From positions 1-41,497 of the forward strand of contig JAHDQI010000309.1 in assembly GCA_018433925.1 (NCBI GenBank): DNA of 41,497 bases, read 5' to 3'. Position 1 is the first letter of the stretch, and every line of letters begins with the position of its first letter. This DNA is from Phycisphaerae bacterium (GTDB taxonomy: Bacteria > Planctomycetota > Phycisphaerae > Sedimentisphaerales > Anaerohalosphaeraceae). Below, one piece after another: positions 34,862 to 38,884 of the stretch. The notes below the pieces were generated by a model that did not search any database, was not told where the DNA came from, and saw only the letters and a list, made by a program, of their open reading frames with translations. Both the position numbers and the translations under genes were made by a program.

Positions 34862-35262
34862 TGCCTCTTTCCTGACGGGTTCATGATAACCGTAGGTCGA
34901 AATCATTCACACAAAAACCGGATTTACCCGATAAAAACATCCGGATTCTGCTGGATTTTCAGATCGGTAAATATACTAATCCCAGAGTCTTCTGATTTCA
35001 ACGTCAAAAAACGACCGGCAGAGAATCTTTTTTATGCGGGAGAAATTCGGTCCAAATCAGCGGGTAAAGAGAGGTTCGAAGTTATCTCAACGGCGCAAAA
35101 GCCCGGCCCATAGCTCCTCACTCCCGGCGCTATGGGCCGCACCCTCCACCGTTGTCAAAACGACATACGCAAACATAAAAAAGAATATTATTTTGTCAAG
35201 AATTATTTCGGTTTTCCGGGGGACTTAAAAACGGGCGAGGCGGGATTTTTTCGACTCTGAAC
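34862..35262. other. Spacer with an 11-bp perfect hairpin, no gene seen
   Basis: No convincing coding region. CGGCCCATAGC (35104-35114) and GCTATGGGCCG (35129-35139) form a perfect 11-bp stem with a 14-nt loop. On the minus strand it is followed by GGGCTTTT, a weak terminator-like tail; on the plus strand no T-run follows. It may be a transcription end for a minus-strand RNA or a dispersed repeat. Confidence 0.45.
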
Positions 35263-35264
35263 AA

Positions 35265-35305
35265 ATAAAAAAGCCAGACTCGCGAAATCCTGCGACATCT
35301 GGCTT
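35265..35305 (-). terminator. Intrinsic terminator of an orphan minus-strand transcript
   Basis: On the minus strand AAGCCAGA (35305-35298) pairs with TCTGGCTT (35278-35271), with an inner 4-bp TCGC/GCGA stem and an 8-nt loop, and continues into a TTTTTT run. No minus-strand gene lies between here and the left edge of the CBM48 gene, so it ends an RNA without a CDS. Confidence 0.7.
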
Positions 35306-35317
35306 CGGAGGAGGGTG

Positions 35318-35353
35318 ATGAATTTTGTTTATAAGTTCATCCTGTCTCTATAA
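35318..35353 (+). CDS. Possible 11-codon micro-ORF with a very strong ribosome-binding site
   Basis: GGAGGAGGG (35307-35315) precedes ATG at 35318, and the frame encodes MNFVYKFILSL before TAA. The Shine-Dalgarno match is the strongest in the window, yet the peptide has only 11 residues and is hydrophobic. It could be a leader peptide, a toxin-like micropeptide, or an accident of the complementary C-rich motif on the other strand. There is no paralogue in the window. Confidence 0.25.
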   Translation: MNFVYKFILSL

Positions 35354-35658
35354 AGTATGACGAATAAAATACCCCGGATATTGATATTATTTTTAAATTC
35401 TTTTGATTTTTTTTCACAAACCGCAAAAAACTTTCTTTATGACGCCGGCCAAATCCTGATCCCATCCAGATATATAAAACACAACTTATTTTATATAAAG
35501 AGGTTATAATTCATTTGACAGGAAATATCGCTCTTTCTTTCGAGAACCCTATTTGTGGTTATTTTATATATATTATCTGTTTATATCATCAAAAACTAAC
35601 GATTTTCTTGTTACATTTTATCCTGAAACAATGGTTTGCCGTGCAATCTCTGGAAATA
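35354..35658. other. Very AT-rich spacer, no gene seen
   Basis: Long A/T runs and several TATA-like hexamers (for example TATAAT at 35505-35510 and TTGACA at 35515-35520, not correctly spaced with each other). No ORF with a ribosome-binding site and no terminator was found. Confidence 0.4.
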
Positions 35659-35689
35659 TTGAACTCTTTGGCCAGGTTTCGGGTATAAT
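35659..35689 (+). promoter_or_regulatory. Possible promoter of the CBM48-like gene
   Basis: TTGAAC (35659-35664) and a perfect TATAAT (35684-35689) are 19 nt apart, a longer than ideal spacer. The start would be near 35696, about 95 nt before the gene. Confidence 0.4.
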
Positions 35690-35789
35690 TTCAAATTATC
35701 CGCTGCTTCGTTCGGCGCGGGCCGAATGCGAGCCGTCCGGAAACGTTGATACAGGAAGATCAGAAAACCCATGTTAAAGGAGTGACAGC

Positions 35790-36065
35790 ATGGTAACCAA
35801 AGGCAAAAAAAAAGGTGAATACAGATTTGTTTACAAACCCGCGGAAAAAGTCTCCAAAGTATCCATCGCCGGCAGTTTCAATCAATGGAAACCACAGGCC
35901 ATGCGAAAACAGAAGGGCGGCGAGTTTGCCGTTTCGATGCCTCTCTCGGCCGGGTATTACGAATACAAGTTTATCGCGGACGGAACCTGGGTCAACGATG
36001 CCGATAACGGCGCCTACACCTTTAACCCGTACGGAACCGTAAACTCCGTCTTCCGGGCCGAATAA
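35790..36065 (+). CDS. Free-standing glycogen-binding-like (CBM48/AMPK-beta type) protein
   Basis: A 91-residue protein that is nothing but an early-set immunoglobulin-like domain of the CBM48/isoamylase-N group. After a basic N-terminus (MVTKGKKKGEYRFVYK) come the hallmark VSIAGSFNQWKPQAMRK and YYEYKFIADGTWVNDADN, ending in the NPYGTVNSVF strand. In AMPK-beta and glycogen-branching enzymes this domain binds alpha-glucans through Trp and Lys residues equivalent to W in FNQW and W in GTWVND. There is no enzyme attached and no glycogen gene nearby. AAAGGAG lies upstream of the ATG. A glycogen-associated adaptor or sensor role is an inference. Confidence 0.9.
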   Translation: MVTKGKKKGEYRFVYKPAEKVSKVSIAGSFNQWKPQAMRKQKGGEFAVSMPLSAGYYEYKFIADGTWVNDADNGAYTFNPYGTVNSVFRAE

Positions 36066-36172
36066 ACACCGCCCGGCCCTCCTTCTTTTCCGGGAACCGG
36101 ACAGACCGGCGCCGGTTTACCGACACGCCGAATCCCCCGGCCGGCTATCTCCTATTTTTTATGGCCGCAACC

Positions 36173-36200
36173 CCTTGCGCGACAAGGTCTTGTGTTTTGT
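36173..36200 (+). terminator. Weak terminator-like hairpin after the CBM48-like gene
   Basis: CCTTG (36173-36177) and CAAGG (36183-36187) with a 5-nt loop are followed by a T-rich run (TCTTGTGTTTTGTT). The stem is short, so confidence is low. Confidence 0.3.
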
Positions 36201-36224
36201 TAGAAATTTTTCCAACTTTTTTAT

Positions 36225-36252
36225 TTGATTTATATATTTTGTGCTCTATACT
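36225..36252 (+). promoter_or_regulatory. Promoter of the HTH / ABC ATPase operon
   Basis: TTGATT (36225-36230) and TATACT (36247-36252) are separated by 16 nt; a start near 36259 gives a ~47-nt leader with AAAGGAG (36291-36297) 8 nt before the ATG at 36306. Confidence 0.65.
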
Positions 36253-36305
36253 GCGGCCTGACAAGACGCCAATCGGCAGCCAGGCGGCAGAAAGGAGCAT
36301 AGATC

Positions 36306-36800
36306 ATGACAGGCGCCAACAGCAGACCATGGGTTGAGGTCGGCCGGCAGCAATACGAAAAACAGGCCGTCCTTCCCGCCGTGGCCCGGGACAGGGCCGA
36401 CCTGATCTGCCGCCGCCTGTCCTGGCTCGACGAACCGGACCGGCTTCTTCTCGAACTGGTTTATCTGCGGGGCTCTACCTGTCGTCAAATCGCGGGCCTG
36501 CGGGGCCTGCGAACCTCCTCCGTAACACGGCGGGTGCGCAAGCTTACCAACCAGCTAACCCGCCCGGACTATCCGCTCTGTCTGCGGCATCGATCCGAAT
36601 TAACGCCCCTCGAACTGAAGATCGCGCGAGACTGGTTTGCCGCCGGCCTGAGCCGCCGAGAAATCGCTCGCCGCCGCGGCCTGTCCCTCTACCAGGTCGA
36701 TCGCATCCTTCGCCGATTAAAAGCTCTCGTGGCCGCGCACCGGCCGAAACCCGTCGCCTCCATCCCTTTTCCGGCCGCCCCAAAGGAGCCATGTCCATGA
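36306..36800 (+). CDS. Double helix-turn-helix protein (sigma-region-4-like)
   Basis: A 164-residue basic protein with two successive DNA-binding HTH units. HTH1 covers about residues 42-84 (DEPDRLLLELVYLRGSTCRQIAGLRGL then SSVTRRVRKL, in parts), HTH2 about 98-142 (LTPLELKIARDWFAAGLSRREIA then GLSLYQVDRILRRL). Each resembles the region-4 module of sigma-70-like factors, but no region-2 core-binding domain is present, so it is not a full sigma factor. It is probably a transcriptional regulator or DNA-targeting subunit. Its stop overlaps the ATG of the ABC ATPase gene (ATGA), showing translational coupling, so both are likely one functional unit. Confidence 0.8.
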   Translation: MTGANSRPWVEVGRQQYEKQAVLPAVARDRADLICRRLSWLDEPDRLLLELVYLRGSTCRQIAGLRGLRTSSVTRRVRKLTNQLTRPDYPLCLRHRSELTPLELKIARDWFAAGLSRREIARRRGLSLYQVDRILRRLKALVAAHRPKPVASIPFPAAPKEPCP

Positions 36801-37537
36801 ACCAACACACCCCTTCAAAAGAAGCCGCTGCCGATGCAACCTTTTCAAAACGGGCCATGGAAGTCATGTGTTTGTTCGGACTGGACCGGCGGGATCTTCA
36901 CCGGCCGGCCCCGGCGGCCCCCGGCGGCCTGCCCATACGCCCGGGACAGATTGGCTTGATCACCGGCCCCTCCGGGGCGGGCAAAAGCACACTCCTGCGC
37001 CAATTTTACGAGGCCGCCGATGCCCGCCGGCGACTTTGGCTTTCGGATGTCCCGCTGGCAGAAAACGTCCGTGTGATTGACTGCGTTGAAGGGTCCGTTT
37101 CCGAGGCCCTGCGAATTTTATGCAAAACCGGACTGGGCGATGTCTTCGCGATACTCAACCGGCCCGGACGGCTCAGTGAAGGACAGCAATATCGATACCG
37201 CCTGGCCCGGGCCCTGCTGAGCGGAAAACAATGCCTCTTCGCCGATGATTTCGGAGGCTCGCTGGATCCGATCACGGCCGGCACACTGGCTTATCAAATC
37301 CGCCGGATGGTTTGTGAAAATCGGCTGCTCTTTTTCGCCGCCTCGTGCCACTCGGAAGCAGCCGCGGCGCTGCGGCCAGACCTGGTCATCAAAAAAGATC
37401 TGGCCGGCAATACCGAGATCGTTCGTCAAAAAAACCAATCCCGCCGGCAGACCGCAGGCGCAAAAAGTATGCCGCCTGTGAACCGGGCGGTTCACAGGCG
37501 GACATACGCAGGCGAGGGCAAACTTATAAGGTGGTAA
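36797..37537 (+). CDS. Stand-alone soluble ABC-type ATPase (COG2401-like half)
   Basis: A 246-residue ATPase starting at ATG 36797, where AAAGGAG lies 8 nt upstream and the start overlaps the HTH stop; an ATG at 36791 is too close to the ribosome-binding site. Motifs: Walker A GPSGAGKST, ABC signature LSEGQQYRYRLARALL (LSGGQ variant), Walker B CLFADDFGGSLD, and the switch His in ASCHSEAA. There is no membrane-spanning domain or permease gene, so it is not a classical transporter. The region and the GNAT gene downstream resemble the COG2401 proteins, in which an ABC ATPase is fused to an acetyltransferase. Its last ~20 codons run through a long hairpin and look less conserved. It ends 14 bp inside the convergent small gene. 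Confidence 0.9.
   Translation: MNQHTPSKEAAADATFSKRAMEVMCLFGLDRRDLHRPAPAAPGGLPIRPGQIGLITGPSGAGKSTLLRQFYEAADARRRLWLSDVPLAENVRVIDCVEGSVSEALRILCKTGLGDVFAILNRPGRLSEGQQYRYRLARALLSGKQCLFADDFGGSLDPITAGTLAYQIRRMVCENRLLFFAASCHSEAAAALRPDLVIKKDLAGNTEIVRQKNQSRRQTAGAKSMPPVNRAVHRRTYAGEGKLIRW
37467..37507 (+). repeat. Long perfect inverted repeat at the 3' end of the ABC ATPase gene
   Basis: CCGCCTGTGAACC (37472-37484) and GGTTCACAGGCGG (37489-37501) form a perfect 13-bp stem with a 4-nt GGGC loop. GTATG (37467-37471) and CATAC (37503-37507) extend it by 5 bp around one bulged A. There is no T-run, so it is not a classical intrinsic terminator. It may stabilise mRNA ends or be a remnant of a small mobile repeat. 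Confidence 0.8.
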
Positions 37538-37808
37538 GTGATGAGGAGGTTTGGCGAATTCCGGCGTTTGCCTGTTCGTCTTTTAGCTCTTTGACAATCA
37601 TTTCGGCCCATTCCATCTGGGTGGGAAGCATAAAAGAGGGCACATACTGTTTTCCGGCATATCTCGTAACATGATATCGGGCGCACTGATCATGGCCGCC
37701 CAGGCAGTACCGCTCCCGAAACATACTGAACAGTTTGGGCATGTGGATACTCTGGTCAGCGGAAAACAGCTCGCAGTTTTCATAAAAGTCGCAATGCTTC
37801 ATAAACAC
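37524..37808 (-). CDS. Small Cys-rich protein (possible metal or Fe-S cluster binder)
   Basis: A 94-residue protein on the opposite strand between the ABC ATPase and GNAT genes. The GTG start at 37808 is preferred since AAGGA lies 6 nt upstream; ATG 37802 is the alternative. Four cysteines are arranged as MKHCDFYENCELF, then YCLGGHDQCARYHV, followed by a GKQYVPSFMLPTQMEWAEMI tail. The C-x5-C, ~25-residue gap, C-x6-C spacing, the CARY motif and the P-x-Q after it look like a conserved small cysteine-rich domain seen in diverse bacteria, sometimes near signalling proteins. Metal or cluster binding is inferred. It is convergent with the ATPase gene (14-bp overlap). Confidence 0.75.
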   Translation of the reverse strand: MFMKHCDFYENCELFSADQSIHMPKLFSMFRERYCLGGHDQCARYHVTRYAGKQYVPSFMLPTQMEWAEMIVKELKDEQANAGIRQTSSSLTTL

Positions 37809-38038
37809 ACGGCTTCCTTCTTTTTGTTTTCAGGACTTTTCGGTTGGAAATCAAGGGTGCAAGCACAGTCTGACGTTGCCAAATATCAGAAAACTACCTA
37901 AGTAAAAAATACTAAATAGAATATGGAAATACAACTAATTATATATCAGTATATTTACCTATCGGCCAAAAACCTCGGAGGCATTTACCATTTTTTTGTT
38001 TTTAAAGAAAATCCTGAAAAGAAAAGGTCCCATAAAAC
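37809..38038. other. AT-rich spacer before the GNAT gene
   Basis: A 230-nt AT-rich gap holding the upstream regions of the divergent Cys-rich gene (minus) and the GNAT gene (plus). No clear -35/-10 pair and no ORF are seen. The AT content contrasts with the GC-rich HTH and ATPase genes. Confidence 0.4.
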
Positions 38039-38842
38039 ATGAATACTAATAAAACAATAAGCATTTTTGATGATTGTTGTATCAGTCAGGCCTCCGCATC
38101 TGACATCCAAAGTCTGGCACAATACCACTATCGAAAACTCCCGAATCAACCGTATGTCAAGGCCTGGAAAATAGTTAGAAATTCGTTGGAGGACCAAAGT
38201 CCCATCGGTATTATCACCTATTCCATGCCGGTCTTAAACAGCCGCGGACGTCGGCAGGCCGCTGACGGATTCTTCTCCGGAAACGACCAAAAAACCCGAT
38301 TATGCCGCCTTAACAAGCATGTCCGGCGGATCAGCCGGGTTATCATTGACCCGCGATACCGCGGGCTGGGTCTGGCAAGCCGACTGGTGGCCGAAACCAT
38401 GCCAAAGCTGGATGTCGCCATGATCGAAACAACCGCGGTTATGGGGCGTTTGAGCGGCTTTTTTGAGCGGGCAGGCATGAGGCGGTTTGATCTGCCCCCC
38501 CGGCCGCAGGCACTGGCCCTGGCTCGCGGACTGGAGGCCGCCGGCATTGACAGGGATTTATGGATCGACGCCGCGGCCGTCCAGGAACGGATCGTATCCC
38601 TTCCCGCCGAACTTAACTCCTTCATAGAAAAGCACATCCATCAATTTCTTGGCGCTTATGGCCGGCGACGTAATATGCCTGCCGGCACTGAGCGAACCCA
38701 ATTTGCCCTCTGCCGACTCAACGCCCGCCCGGCCTATTTCGCATGGCTCAATCCCAAAAAGAAAATCAAAGGATTGGAACTGCATATCGGAGAGATCAAC
38801 AAGAGAAAAAAAGATTGTAATGAGACGATAAATAATATATAA
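38039..38842 (+). CDS. GNAT-fold protein (Mom/COG2401-like)
   Basis: A 267-residue protein with a GNAT core. Motif A with the acetyl-CoA loop is seen in ISRVIIDPRYRGLGLASRLV (about residues 98-117), followed by MIETTAVMGRLSGFFERAGMRRFD (in parts: TTAVMGRLSGFFERAGM). The N-terminal ~60 residues include PIGIITYSMPVLNSRGRR, and the C-terminal part is basic. The isRVIIDPRYRGLGLA and FFERAGM pattern is the one I associate with acetyltransferase domains fused to ABC ATPases (COG2401) and, more distantly, with the phage Mu Mom DNA-modification enzyme. Here the ATPase is a separate gene upstream. Whether it acetylates a protein or modifies DNA or RNA cannot be told. The promoter of the next gene overlaps its 3' end. 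Confidence 0.85.
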   Translation: MNTNKTISIFDDCCISQASASDIQSLAQYHYRKLPNQPYVKAWKIVRNSLEDQSPIGIITYSMPVLNSRGRRQAADGFFSGNDQKTRLCRLNKHVRRISRVIIDPRYRGLGLASRLVAETMPKLDVAMIETTAVMGRLSGFFERAGMRRFDLPPRPQALALARGLEAAGIDRDLWIDAAAVQERIVSLPAELNSFIEKHIHQFLGAYGRRRNMPAGTERTQFALCRLNARPAYFAWLNPKKKIKGLELHIGEINKRKKDCNETINNI

Positions 38843-38843
38843 T
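38815..38843 (+). promoter_or_regulatory. Promoter of the terminal propeller gene
   Basis: TTGTAA (38815-38820) and a perfect TATAAT (38838-38843) are separated by exactly 17 nt, at the end of the GNAT coding sequence. A start near 38850 gives a ~35-nt leader with GGAGG (38873-38877) 7 nt before the next ATG. Confidence 0.7.
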
Positions 38844-38884
38844 ACACACAAATGCTTTATTCTGCGAAATGTGGAGGCGGGATC

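Larger units (their letters stand above)
35265..35360 (-). ncRNA. Candidate small RNA with an anti-Shine-Dalgarno-like motif
   Basis: Directly 5' of the terminator hairpin on the minus strand is an unpaired C-rich run, ATCACCCTCCTCC (35319-35307), similar to the 3' end of 16S rRNA and able to pair with purine-rich ribosome-binding sites. This layout (single-stranded C-rich seed followed by a terminator stem) is typical of some bacterial regulatory RNAs. The 5' end is not defined: possible -10 elements occur around 35330-35365 but none is compelling. The same DNA on the plus strand is the ribosome-binding site of a micro-ORF, so only one reading may be real. Confidence 0.35.

Noticed and set aside
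25287-36180. 13-nt match GCAACCCCTTGCG at about 25289 and 36168
   Set aside because: A match of this length is expected by chance many times in a GC-rich 41-kb window, and the flanks do not agree.
36797-37537. ABC ATPase as part of an import or export transporter
   Set aside because: There is no membrane-spanning domain in the protein or its neighbours, and it is coupled to a DNA-binding protein instead.
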